From Streptomyces amritsarensis (GTDB lineage Bacteria; Actinomycetota; Actinomycetes; Streptomycetales; Streptomycetaceae), in assembly GCF_001953875.1 (NCBI RefSeq), contig NZ_MQUR01000022.1, forward strand, positions 1 through 64,000: 64,000 bases of DNA, given 5' to 3'. Under the pieces are notes generated by a model. That model did not search any database. It had not been told where the DNA came from and saw only the letters and a list, made by a program, of their open reading frames with translations. Below, piece after piece: positions 1 through 7,769 of this stretch. Each line of letters opens with the position of its first letter. Within the stretch, counting starts at the first letter, position 1. A program made the position numbers and the translations under genes.

Positions 1-125
1 GCGCACGGCGTCAGATGCGGTGCATCGCAAGGCGGAGGGGCGTCCTCATACTGGGCGTATGCGGGCGTTCCGACAACGCAGCGAGGTGCCGTAGCTGTCG
101 TCGTGCGCCCGCCGGGGATTACGGG
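1..125. repeat. possible dispersed intergenic element (left edge)
   Basis: No gene is evident in these bases. The stretch opens with GCGCACG and carries the complementary CGTGCGC at 102-108, so it could fold end to end. Its text, in particular the 3' part before the GGGACAGCCC at 123-132, looks to me like an intergenic sequence repeated in many Streptomyces genomes. That is recollection only. No second full copy exists in this window. The left end may lie outside the window. Confidence 0.3.
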
Positions 126-144
126 ACAGCCCTTGGGGGGCTGT
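126..144. terminator. hairpin upstream of the first gene
   Basis: ACAGCCC (126-132) and GGGCTGT (138-144) form a perfect 7-bp stem around a TTGGG loop. There is no T run. It lies 15 bases before the GTG chosen for the next gene, so it could be the terminator of an upstream transcript or a leader structure. Confidence 0.35.
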
Positions 145-159
145 GACACGATCAAGCTC

Positions 160-885
160 GTGATCACGGATGAGACGAGTGCGGCGCTGCGCCGCCGGGC
201 GGCGCTGAACAACGCCGGCTGGTGCGACGCCGTCTGCCGCGCGCACGGCCTGTCGCCGCGGTACGACGGCCGGGACCTCTGGCTGAGCACGGTACGGACG
301 CCGCCGCTGTACCCCGATGCCGTGACCCTGGACGCGGGCGTGGCGGCGGCGAGCGTGCTCCCGCCCGTCGACACCTCCTCCCCCGGCTGCTCGGTGAAGG
401 ACAGCTTCGCCGCCCTGGACCTGGCCGGGCACGGCTTCGAGGTCCTCTTCGAGGCCCAGTGGATCCACCGTCCGGCCGGGGCGGCGGTCCCGGCGGCGGC
501 CCCGGACGCCCCGCGGTGGTCCGAGGTCCGCGACGCCGCGGAACTGGCCGTCTGGGAGGCCGCGTGGGACGGCGAGGAGGCCACCGGGCTGTTCCGGCCC
601 TCCCTGCTCGGCGGTGACAGCGCCTTCCTCGCCGGCCGCGTCGGCGACCGGATCGTCGCCGGGGCCGTCGCGCACACCTGCGCCGGCGCGATCGGCGTCT
701 CCAACCTGTTCGCCCGTGACGGGGTCGGCACCGACACGGCCTGGGCGGGCACGCTGGCCGCGATCGCAGCCCGCCGGCCGGACCTGCCGGTGGTCGGCTA
801 CGAGCACGGCGAGGACCTGGACGCCGCACTGCGCAACGGATTCACCGCGATCGGCCCGCTGCGCGTCTGGCTGCACACCGCGTGA
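160..885 (+). CDS. GNAT-like hypothetical protein
   Basis: A 241-aa soluble protein if translation starts at the GTG at 160 (VITDETSAAL). An upstream in-frame GTG at 103 would add 19 residues encoded by the hairpin and the possible repeat, so I prefer 160, although no clear ribosome site precedes it. The C-terminal half (a GDRIVAGAVAH strand, then a helix and a GYEHGEDLDAALRNGF stretch) resembles the acetyl-CoA-binding half of GNAT N-acetyltransferases, where a position-dependent GF near the end is common. The N-terminal half is not recognised. No substrate can be named. It stands alone, followed by a 100-base gap with a long hairpin before the next gene. Confidence 0.65.
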   Translation: MITDETSAALRRRAALNNAGWCDAVCRAHGLSPRYDGRDLWLSTVRTPPLYPDAVTLDAGVAAASVLPPVDTSSPGCSVKDSFAALDLAGHGFEVLFEAQWIHRPAGAAVPAAAPDAPRWSEVRDAAELAVWEAAWDGEEATGLFRPSLLGGDSAFLAGRVGDRIVAGAVAHTCAGAIGVSNLFARDGVGTDTAWAGTLAAIAARRPDLPVVGYEHGEDLDAALRNGFTAIGPLRVWLHTA

Positions 886-931
886 GGTGCCCCTCTCGCG
901 GCTGAGCGTCCGTCAAGCTCCGTTGTCAGTG

Positions 932-965
932 GCTCCCCATAGTGTGAACGCATCACTCGGGGAGC
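932..965. terminator. long imperfect hairpin between the first two genes
   Basis: GCTCCCC (932-938) pairs with GGGGAGC (959-965). Inside it AGTG (941-944) pairs with CACT (954-957), leaving a 9-base loop. It ends 5 bases before the AGAAGGAG ribosome site of the next gene, so it is either the terminator of the preceding gene or a 5' leader structure that could modulate the next one. Confidence 0.45.
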
Positions 966-985
966 TTCGCAGAAGGAGCACATTC

Positions 986-2044
986 ATGTCCGCACACAAG
1001 ATCCGGCACAAGGTGAACCACGTCGCGCTGGTGGTGGACTGTTCGGGTTCCATGTACCAGCACCAGAACCAACTCATCCGCGTCGTCGACGAGTTCGTCT
1101 CAGGACTGAAAGCCGAATCGGACAGCCTCGGCCATGAGACGCGGATCAGCCTCTATTCCTTCGACCACCGGGTGGAGAACCTGGTCTGGGACATGGACGT
1201 GAAGCACCTTCCGTCCATGCGGGGCCTGTACAAGGTGAAGAACGGCGCGACGGCGCTCATCGAGGCCTCCCTGAAATCCCTGGACGACCTCGACCACATC
1301 TGGGAGGAGTACGGCGAGCACAGCTTCCTGCAGATCGTGGTGACGGACGGCGAGGAGAACGCCTCCGGCGGCGACCGCCGGCACGACGGCGACATGGCCG
1401 TGCTCGGCCCCTGGCTCGACCGGATCACCGCCAGGATGGGCGGGCTCCCGGACCACTGGACCTCCGCGATCCTCGTGCCGAACTCCCTGGCGAAGCGGAC
1501 CGCGCAGAACTACGGCTTCCCGGCGGGGAACATCGCCCTCTGGGACGCGGACTCCCAGGAGGGCGTCAAGGAGGCCATCGGCACCGTGCGCGCCGCCGCC
1601 ACCAGCTTCCTGCGCGGCCGGGAGAAGGGCGTGCGCGGCACGAAGAACCTGTTCGCGGTCGGCCAGGACCTTTCCGTCGACGACGTACGGGCGAACCTCG
1701 AACCGATCGCGGCCGACAAATACCGTCTGCTGCCGGTGGATACGGAAACCAACATCCGCTCCTTCGTCGATGCGCATCCCGACGTGACCTACGAACGCGG
1801 TTCCTGCTACTACCAGTTGGGTACGCGCGTCCAGGTCCAGCCCGACAAGGAGGTCATCGTGGTCGAAAAGCAGACCGGCCGCGCGTACACGGGCGACGCG
1901 GCACGCAGCCTGCTCTTCGGCACGGGAATCCACGGAACGGTCTCCGTGAAGGCGGGCCACAATCCCGAATTGGAGGTGTACGTGCAGAGCCGTTCGGCGA
2001 GCAGGAAGCTCAAGGCGCAGACGCGCCTGCTCGTCCTGGTCTGA
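986..2044 (+). CDS. von Willebrand factor type A domain protein
   Basis: A 352-aa protein starting at ATG 986, behind a strong AGAAGGAG at 971-978. An open frame extends further upstream but only as a shadow of the first gene. Residues about 10-200 form a vWA domain with the MIDAS motif DCSGSM (Asp18, Ser20, Ser22) and a later VVTDGEENAS loop, so it should bind a divalent cation and a protein partner. There is no signal peptide or membrane segment, so it is cytoplasmic. The C-terminal 150 residues are not recognised. Actinomycete vWA proteins of this kind often work with AAA ATPases or tellurium-type stress proteins, but no such neighbour is present. Function is unknown. Confidence 0.85.
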   Translation: MSAHKIRHKVNHVALVVDCSGSMYQHQNQLIRVVDEFVSGLKAESDSLGHETRISLYSFDHRVENLVWDMDVKHLPSMRGLYKVKNGATALIEASLKSLDDLDHIWEEYGEHSFLQIVVTDGEENASGGDRRHDGDMAVLGPWLDRITARMGGLPDHWTSAILVPNSLAKRTAQNYGFPAGNIALWDADSQEGVKEAIGTVRAAATSFLRGREKGVRGTKNLFAVGQDLSVDDVRANLEPIAADKYRLLPVDTETNIRSFVDAHPDVTYERGSCYYQLGTRVQVQPDKEVIVVEKQTGRAYTGDAARSLLFGTGIHGTVSVKAGHNPELEVYVQSRSASRKLKAQTRLLVLV

Positions 2045-2047
2045 GCT

Positions 2048-4045
2048 TCACGAAGAGGTCTCCAGGCGTAGCCTGGGCACGTCGGTGCGTTCGATCCCGA
2101 AGACCTGTGCGTACAGCGACAGTTCGGCCTCCAGCGCCCGGACCATGGTGTCGGCGCGGCGGAAGCCGTGGCCTTCGCCCTCGAAGGCCAGATAGGCGTA
2201 CGGGACCGGCCGGCCCCGCATCGCGGCTGTCAGCCGCTGCGCCTGCGCCGGGGGGCAGACCGCGTCGTCCAGCCCCTGGAGCAGGACGAACGGCGCCGTG
2301 ATCCGGTCGGCGTTGGCCACCGGCGAGCGCTCGCGGCTCACGACGGCGAGGGTCTGGGGCGGCCCGGCCAGGCCGTCGATGTAGCGGGATTCCAGGTCGT
2401 GGGTCTCCTCGGCGAAGCCCAGCAGGTCCAGCACCGGATAGATGATCGCCGCGCAGGCGTACAGGTCGGTCGCGGCCAGCGACGCCGCCGCGGTCCAGCC
2501 TCCCGCGCTGCCGCCGCGGATCGCGAGCCGGGCGGGGTCGGCGGTGCCCTCGGCGGCCAGTGCGCGGGCCACCGCCGCGCAGTCCTCCACATCCACCACA
2601 CCCCACTGCTCGCGCAGCCGCTCCCGGTAGGCGCGGCCGTAGCCGGTGGAGCCGCCGTAGTTCACCTCCACCACGCCGATCCCCCGCGAGGTGAAGTAGG
2701 CGATGTGCAGGTCCAGTACGGGCGGCACATGGTCGGTGGGCCCGCCGTGCGCCCACACCACGTACGGCGGCAGCTCGTCGGCGGGTGCCCGGCAGGCCGG
2801 GTGGTGCGGCGGGTAGACGTGCGCGTGGATCTGCCGGTCGTCCGGGCCGAGGAAGGTGCGGCTCTGCGGCTCGGGGTAGTAGGCCGGGTCCACCGGGTCC
2901 CCGCCCTGCGCGCCGACGACCCTGGCGTGCCCGCTCGCGGTGTCCAGCTCGACCACCTCGTAGGCGCTGCGCGGGCTCGCGGCGACCCCGTAGACCCGGC
3001 TGCCGTGCACGGCGAGCGTCGGCTGCCAGGCCGTCCAGGGCCCGGCCGCGTCCACCAGGTCGCCGCTCTCCGGGTCCAGGATGCCGAGCACCGAGGATCC
3101 CTGGCCGTGCAGTACGGCGACGAGCCCGTCGGGGAGCGGGGCGATCCAGCGCAGTCCGGGCTTCCACAGGGCTCCGCCGAACTCCTCCTCCCGCAGGCAC
3201 AGGTTGACGGCCCACCCCGTGTCCGGGTCCACCCGGTACGGGTTCCACCAGCCGCCGCGGTCGCTGACCGCGAGGAGGGTCGCGTCAGCCGTCCACTCCA
3301 CCTGGGCGACGGACTCGTCGGGACCGCCGAAGACCGTCCGCGCACCGGACAGCTCCCCCTCCGCGGTGACCTCGGCCAGCTGCAGCAAGGTCCCGTCCCA
3401 GGGCATCAGCGGGTGGTCCCACACCAGCCAGGCCGCCCGCCGCCCGTCCGGGGAGAGCCGGGGGCCCGTGGTGAAGCGGTACCGGTCGTCGGTGAGCTCC
3501 CGTACGGCGGCGCGGTCCCCCGCGGCCGATCCGTCCAGCGGGACGGCGGCCAGCACCCGGCGCACATCGGTCGGCGCGGGCCCGGTGAACTCCTCCAGCA
3601 CGCACCAGACCTCGTCCCCGCGCAGCACCGGATCGGCCCAGCGCAGCCCGCCGCCCGTCGCGGACACCGGCGTCAGCGGCCGCGGCTCGGGGGCGCCGGG
3701 CGCGTCCGGCTCGTACGCGTACAGCCTCTGGTCGGCGAAGTGGACGAAGACCAGCAGGGGACCGCCGCTCGCGCGCTCGGCGCCCGCCCAGGGCAGCCCG
3801 CCGTACTCGGTGAACCTGCTGCGCACGTTCCACGGCGCGGGCAGCTCGCTGACCTCGGTCCCGGACCCGGCGGGGCGGCGGCGCACGAGGGTGCGGCGGC
3901 CGGCCTCCTGCGGCCGGGGCTCGGTCCACCACACCTCGGGGCCGACCGTGCCGAGGTATTCGGGGCGTCCGTCGAGCGAGGCCGCGAGAGCGGCGTCGAT
4001 CGGCGAGGGCCAGCTCCCGTACGGGCAGGTCTGCGCGGCGGCCAT
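2048..4045 (-). CDS. S9 family prolyl oligopeptidase-type serine peptidase
   Basis: A 665-aa serine peptidase. An N-terminal beta-propeller region (about residues 1-400) is followed by an alpha/beta hydrolase domain. The nucleophile elbow reads GGSAGGWT (Ser about 512), with Asp in GLDDAVCP (about 595) and His in GEGHGF (about 626), giving a full triad. The family (S9C, acylaminoacyl/dipeptidyl peptidase-like) hydrolyses short peptides in the cytoplasm; no signal peptide is seen. I use ATG 4045; an adjacent GTG at 4048 is equally possible. It is the last gene of a three-peptidase operon, 13 bases after the M20 gene, so it probably takes part in peptide turnover. It ends 3 bases from the convergent vWA gene. 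Confidence 0.9.
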   Translation of the reverse strand: MAAAQTCPYGSWPSPIDAALAASLDGRPEYLGTVGPEVWWTEPRPQEAGRRTLVRRRPAGSGTEVSELPAPWNVRSRFTEYGGLPWAGAERASGGPLLVFVHFADQRLYAYEPDAPGAPEPRPLTPVSATGGGLRWADPVLRGDEVWCVLEEFTGPAPTDVRRVLAAVPLDGSAAGDRAAVRELTDDRYRFTTGPRLSPDGRRAAWLVWDHPLMPWDGTLLQLAEVTAEGELSGARTVFGGPDESVAQVEWTADATLLAVSDRGGWWNPYRVDPDTGWAVNLCLREEEFGGALWKPGLRWIAPLPDGLVAVLHGQGSSVLGILDPESGDLVDAAGPWTAWQPTLAVHGSRVYGVAASPRSAYEVVELDTASGHARVVGAQGGDPVDPAYYPEPQSRTFLGPDDRQIHAHVYPPHHPACRAPADELPPYVVWAHGGPTDHVPPVLDLHIAYFTSRGIGVVEVNYGGSTGYGRAYRERLREQWGVVDVEDCAAVARALAAEGTADPARLAIRGGSAGGWTAAASLAATDLYACAAIIYPVLDLLGFAEETHDLESRYIDGLAGPPQTLAVVSRERSPVANADRITAPFVLLQGLDDAVCPPAQAQRLTAAMRGRPVPYAYLAFEGEGHGFRRADTMVRALEAELSLYAQVFGIERTDVPRLRLETSS

Positions 4046-4058
4046 CACCGGGCCCCGT

Positions 4059-5471
4059 TCACAGGGTCCGCAGCGCGCGGTCGAGGACGCGGACGCCGAA
4101 GTGGAGGGCCGCCACGGGGACCCGCTCGTCCACGCCGTGGAAGAGGGACCAGTAGTCGAAGCCGGGTGGCAGCTTCAGCGGGGAGTAGCCGTAGCCCGTG
4201 ATGCCGAGCCGGGAGAACTGCTTGGCGTCGGTGCCGCCCGCCATGCAGAAGGGCACCACGTGACCGTCCGGGTCGAACCGTTCGACGCACTCGCGCAGGA
4301 CGGCGTAGGTCCGCCCGTCCACGGGTGCTTCGAGGGCGACCTCCCGGTGGTGGAACTCCCAGCTGACGTCGGGGCCGGTGAGCTCGTCGAGGGTGGCGGT
4401 GAACTCGGCCTCGCCGCCGGGCAGCATGCGCCCGTCGACGAAGGCCGTGGCCTGGCCGGGGATCACGTTCAGTTTGTAGCCGGCGCTGAGCATGGTCGGG
4501 TTGGCGCTGTTGCGGACGGTCGCCTCGACGAGGGCGGCGGCCGGACCCAGCTTGCCGAGGACCGAGTCGAGGTCGAAGCCGGGCCGCCGCGGGTCGACGG
4601 AAAGGCCCTGGAGGGCGGCGAGTTCGGTGATGCACGCGGTGACGGTGTCGGTGAGCCGGACCGGCCACTGGTACTCGCCGATCCGCGCGACCGCGGCGGC
4701 GAGCCGGGTCACGGCGTTGGCCCTGTTGGGCTTGGAGCCGTGGCCGGTGGTGCCGCGCGCGGTCAACTTCAGCCATGCGGTGCCGCGTTCGCCGGCGGCG
4801 ATCGGGTAGAGGGCGCGGCCGGGGCCGGTGTGGACGGTGAAGGCGCCGGATTCGCTCAGGCCCTCCGTGCAGCCTTCGAAGAGGGCCGGATGGTGGTCGG
4901 CGAGGAAGCCGGAGCCGTCGACGGCGCTGTCCTCCTCGTCGGCGGTGTAGGCGATCACGATGTCCCGGCGCGGCCGGACCCCCGCGCGCGCCCAGGCCCG
5001 TACGACGGCCAGCACCATCGCGTCCATGTTCTTCATGTCGACGGCGCCGCGGCCCCAGACGACACCGTCTCGGACCTCGCCGGAGAAGGGGTCCACGCTC
5101 CAGTCGGCGGCGTCGGCGGGAACCACGTCGAGGTGGCCGTGGACGAGGAGCGCGTCGGCGCAGGGGTCGGCGCCCTCGATCCGGGCGACCACGTTGGTGC
5201 GGCCCGGGGTGCGCTCCAGCAGGAGCGGTTCCAGGCCGGCGGCGGCGAGCCGTTCGGCGACGTATTCGGCGGCGGGCCGCTCGCGGCAGTCGCCGCCGCC
5301 CCGGTTGGAGGTGTCGATCCTGATGAGGTCCGAGGTGAAGGCGACGGCCTCGTCGAGGGCCACCGCGTCGACCGCGTCGACCGCGTCCACGGTGGTCCCG
5401 GCGTCCACTCCGTCCACCGCTGCGCCGGCTTCGGCGGGAGCCCCGGTGTCGATTGCGCGCATGTCAGCCAT
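4059..5471 (-). CDS. M20 family metallohydrolase
   Basis: A 470-aa zinc hydrolase of the M20/M25/M40 superfamily (peptidase T, succinyl-diaminopimelate desuccinylase, acetylornithine deacetylase type). Visible are the metal-binding LVHGHLDVVPA, the DEEDSAVDG acidic pair and a GAVDMKNMD stretch. The chosen ATG (5471) has GGAGGAG just upstream and overlaps the end of the D-aminopeptidase gene by 8 bases, so translation is probably coupled. An alternative ATG lies at 5462. The N-terminus has an odd linker with repeated VDA units (about residues 15-32) before the conserved domain begins. Likely a cytoplasmic dipeptidase or carboxypeptidase; the exact substrate is unknown. Confidence 0.9.
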   Translation of the reverse strand: MADMRAIDTGAPAEAGAAVDGVDAGTTVDAVDAVDAVALDEAVAFTSDLIRIDTSNRGGGDCRERPAAEYVAERLAAAGLEPLLLERTPGRTNVVARIEGADPCADALLVHGHLDVVPADAADWSVDPFSGEVRDGVVWGRGAVDMKNMDAMVLAVVRAWARAGVRPRRDIVIAYTADEEDSAVDGSGFLADHHPALFEGCTEGLSESGAFTVHTGPGRALYPIAAGERGTAWLKLTARGTTGHGSKPNRANAVTRLAAAVARIGEYQWPVRLTDTVTACITELAALQGLSVDPRRPGFDLDSVLGKLGPAAALVEATVRNSANPTMLSAGYKLNVIPGQATAFVDGRMLPGGEAEFTATLDELTGPDVSWEFHHREVALEAPVDGRTYAVLRECVERFDPDGHVVPFCMAGGTDAKQFSRLGITGYGYSPLKLPPGFDYWSLFHGVDERVPVAALHFGVRVLDRALRTL

Positions 5472-6297
5472 ACTGCTCCTCCACGGCCGCCGAGACGACC
5501 GTCGTGACGGCCTTGAAGGCGCGGATCCCCTCATACATCGTCTCGCTGGTGTACGCGACTCTGCGCTCCCCGCTGCGCCGGACCCCCGGGACCACGGTGG
5601 CGGACATGGCCAGGTGTTCGGCGTCGAACTCCAGCTCCACGGTGTACGGGCCGCCGGCCACGGGTTCGCGCCGGACGGCGAGGGCGGTGGCCTCCTTGGC
5701 CGCGGCCCGGATGTCGGCGGCGGTGCGGGCGGGGGTCCGGCAGACGGCCGCGTAGCGCGAGACGTGGTCCTTGACCGCGACGGTCACCGCCTGCGGGGCG
5801 TAGCCGGCGGCGTCCACGCAGGTCAGGTCGTCCCCCGTGACCAGGATGACCGGGACCCCGTACTCGGCGACGACGTGGGCGTTGAGCAACCCCTCGCTCG
5901 CGCGGGTCCCGTTGAGCCACACTCCGGTGATGGAGTTGGCCAGGTAGGTGTGGGCGAGGACGCCCTCGGTGCCGGCACCCGTGTGGTAGCCGACGAAGGC
6001 GACGCCGTCGACGTCGCCGCGCTGGACGCCCTCGACCATGGAGAGGGACTTGTGGCGGCCGGTGAGCATCTCGGCCCGGGCGTCGAGCCGCTCCAGCAGC
6101 AGGTTGCGCATGCTCCAGTGGGCCTCGTTGATGACGACCTGCTCGGCGCCGCCGTCGTAGAAGCCGAGCACGGCGGCGTTGACGTCGGAGGTGAACATCC
6201 CGCGGCAGCGCTCCCACTGGGGCGTCCCGGGCAGCACGTCCGCGGGCCAGGTGACGCCGGTGGCGCCTTCCATGTCGGCGGAGATGAGGATTTTCAT
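5464..6297 (-). CDS. M55 family D-aminopeptidase (DppA-like)
   Basis: A 277-aa protein of the M55 family, whose type member Bacillus DppA is a decameric zinc D-aminopeptidase acting on D-Ala-containing peptides. The sequence has SADMEG at the N-terminus (Asp8 and Glu10 as metal ligands), NEAHWSMRN, GYHTGAG and VLAHTY carrying the conserved histidines, and MVEGVQRG. Length matches the family. It is the first gene of a leftward operon with the M20 and S9 peptidases. The set suggests recycling of peptides, possibly peptidoglycan-derived D-amino-acid peptides, although no dpp transporter is adjacent. Confidence 0.9.
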   Translation of the reverse strand: MKILISADMEGATGVTWPADVLPGTPQWERCRGMFTSDVNAAVLGFYDGGAEQVVINEAHWSMRNLLLERLDARAEMLTGRHKSLSMVEGVQRGDVDGVAFVGYHTGAGTEGVLAHTYLANSITGVWLNGTRASEGLLNAHVVAEYGVPVILVTGDDLTCVDAAGYAPQAVTVAVKDHVSRYAAVCRTPARTAADIRAAAKEATALAVRREPVAGGPYTVELEFDAEHLAMSATVVPGVRRSGERRVAYTSETMYEGIRAFKAVTTVVSAAVEEQYG

Positions 6298-6468
6298 CGG
6301 GCCCCCGGGCAGTCGGTTGCGCGCTCGCGCGCGACGCGGCCGGCGCGCACTGGGCCCAGCCTAAGGGCTGTCCCCCCGTCCGGGGCGGATCAGCGCGCGG
6401 CACGGACGCGGCGGGGCGGGAGACGGGGCCGGCCGGGGGCCGGGAGGGCGGGGTGCCGGGGGCCGGAA

Positions 6469-6492
6469 GGGCGGGGGCGGGGGCGGGGGCGG
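6469..6492. repeat. G-rich tandem (possible G-quadruplex)
   Basis: Four G tracts separated by single C bases (GGGC then GGGGGC three times) in the gap between the M55 and SRPBCC genes. The surrounding 6298-6562 gap contains further degenerate GGGGCCGG-type repeats but no gene. A four-tract motif with one-base loops is favourable for a G-quadruplex. Confidence 0.5.
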
Positions 6493-6526
6493 AAAGTCCA
6501 CCCGATCCGGTGAGGCGGCCCGGCTC

Positions 6527-6552
6527 TGCCCGGGCCCGCCCGGGCCCGGGCA
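6527..6552 (-). terminator. hairpin downstream of the SRPBCC gene
   Basis: TGCCCGGGCC (6527-6536) and GGCCCGGGCA (6543-6552) form a perfect 10-bp stem with a 6-base loop, starting 10 bases beyond the stop of the leftward SRPBCC gene. No U tract follows, as is usual for GC-rich actinomycete terminators. Confidence 0.55.
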
Positions 6553-6562
6553 ACGGCCTTGC

Positions 6563-7012
6563 TCAGGCCTTGCCTTCGACCTCCGCGGCCAGGTTGTCCA
6601 GCAGGGTGTCGTAGATGCGGCCGAGGCCCTTGGGCGCGAAGGTGCGCTCGAAGAAGCCGCCGATGCCGCCGGCGCCGTCCCACACGGTGGTGACGACGGC
6701 CTTGGACCTGCCCTCGCCGGCCGGGGTGACCACCCAGGTGGTCACCATGGAGGAGTTGCGGTCCTTCTCCACGAGCTGCCCGTCGGTGGGCTCGGTGACC
6801 TCGAGCAGGCAGTCGCGCACGCGCTTGCTGGTGGCCTGGAGCTTCCAGTGCACGACAGTGCCCTCGCCGTCACCGCCCTCACGCACCTCGTACTCGCTGA
6901 AGTGCTCGGGCAGCAGCTTGCCCCGAGTTCCGCTGTAGTCGGCCAGCGTGTCGAAGACCGTCTCCGCGTCGGCCCCGATGATGCGCTCCGTGGTGGCCTC
7001 GACCTGCGCCAT
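6563..7012 (-). CDS. SRPBCC (START-like) family protein
   Basis: A 149-aa single-domain protein of the SRPBCC/polyketide cyclase-dehydrase fold, a helix-grip fold that encloses a hydrophobic ligand. The start MAQVEATTERIIGADAETVF and the following DYSGTRGKLLPEHFSEYEV match the N-terminal strand and helices, and the long C-terminal helix GGFFERTFAPKGLGRIYDTL is typical. ATG 7012 has a GGAGGAACAG-type ribosome site. The ligand is unknown; stand-alone members occur throughout actinomycetes, so there is no reason to link it to polyketide synthesis. It is followed by its own hairpin terminator. Confidence 0.85.
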   Translation of the reverse strand: MAQVEATTERIIGADAETVFDTLADYSGTRGKLLPEHFSEYEVREGGDGEGTVVHWKLQATSKRVRDCLLEVTEPTDGQLVEKDRNSSMVTTWVVTPAGEGRSKAVVTTVWDGAGGIGGFFERTFAPKGLGRIYDTLLDNLAAEVEGKA

Positions 7013-7090
7013 ACCTGTTCCTCCAGCAGTTGTGTCCGCTCGTCACGGCGAAGCCAACCACCTCCGGCGCGGTGGCCCAAATCCGGACCG

Positions 7091-7720
7091 TCACACCTGG
7101 CAGCGGACGTGCACGAGGAGCGTGTCGGCGGGCAGCGCGGCGCGCCGGCCGGCCCCGCCGCCCTCGTCCGCCACCGGCGGGGGGTGGGGGCAGCTCCCGG
7201 GAGCGTCACAGGCTCCGTGCAGCGGCGGCTCGCCGTCCTTCCGCCACCAGCCGTCGAGCGTGAGCAGGCTGCAGAGCCCCACGGTCCAGCGGGCGCCGCG
7301 TCGGGAGAAGTCCTCGCGGGGGCAGTCGCCGATGGATTCCACGGGATCGGTGACGATGTCCAGGAGCACGGCCCGCAGGTCCGCGGCGTCGGCTCCCGTC
7401 TCGTACGCGGCGGCCCATTCCCGGAAGGCGACCTGGCAGGGCCGGGTGTCGTACGCGTCGTAGGCGGGGTCTCCGAGGGCAACGTAATCGGACCAGGCCA
7501 TGTCCTTGTGCCGCTTGGGCGCGAAGTACCCGTAGGGCCGGCCGGGCGGGTGCGCCCGCACCACCTGCTGCCAGCCGTCCCAGACGAGCCGGGCGAAGGC
7601 CGCGGCCCGCTCCCACCGCTCCGTCACTTCCAGCAGTCCGCGCGGACCGCCCGCGCACCGGGCGCAGCCTCCCACCCCCGCACCGCTCCCATCAGCGCGT
7701 TTCCCGACGCGCACGATCAT
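7091..7720 (-). CDS. conserved hypothetical protein, divergent from the SPL-like gene
   Basis: A protein of 209 aa from ATG 7720, or shorter from the GTG in the VTERWERAAA stretch near 7625. It is rich in Trp and acidic residues (WSDYVALGDPAYDAYD, GWWRKDGEPP) and has Cys pairs near the N-terminus (GCARCAGG) that would be lost with the shorter start. No ribosome site is visible before 7720, and the LexA box begins 3 bases upstream of it. The gene is therefore either leaderless or started downstream. Family not recognised and no function assigned. Confidence 0.55.
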   Translation of the reverse strand: MIVRVGKRADGSGAGVGGCARCAGGPRGLLEVTERWERAAAFARLVWDGWQQVVRAHPPGRPYGYFAPKRHKDMAWSDYVALGDPAYDAYDTRPCQVAFREWAAAYETGADAADLRAVLLDIVTDPVESIGDCPREDFSRRGARWTVGLCSLLTLDGWWRKDGEPPLHGACDAPGSCPHPPPVADEGGGAGRRAALPADTLLVHVRCQV

Positions 7721-7722
7721 GG

Positions 7723-7734
7723 GAACGTTTGTTC
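7723..7734 (+). promoter_or_regulatory. perfect LexA (SOS) box
   Basis: GAACGTTTGTTC matches the actinobacterial/Gram-positive SOS operator consensus GAAC-N4-GTTC exactly. It sits 36 bases upstream of the ATG of the rightward radical SAM gene and directly at the presumed 5' end of the leftward hypothetical gene. LexA repression of the radical SAM gene is therefore likely. I saw no other perfect copy in the window, but I did not scan every base systematically. Confidence 0.75.
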
Positions 7735-7769
7735 TATTCTCTCGGCAGAGCCAGCAAGGGAGGCGCACC

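Noticed and set aside
2168..4201. Very long rightward open frames across the S9 and M20 peptidase genes (also 3081-5507)
   Set aside because: They lie antisense to well-conserved peptidase genes, their translations are low-complexity Arg/Gly/Pro, and GC-rich DNA produces such shadows routinely.
5369..5430. Repeated VDA codons in the M20 gene as a regulatory repeat
   Set aside because: It is a short in-frame slippage expansion in a linker before the conserved domain, with no sign of a site.
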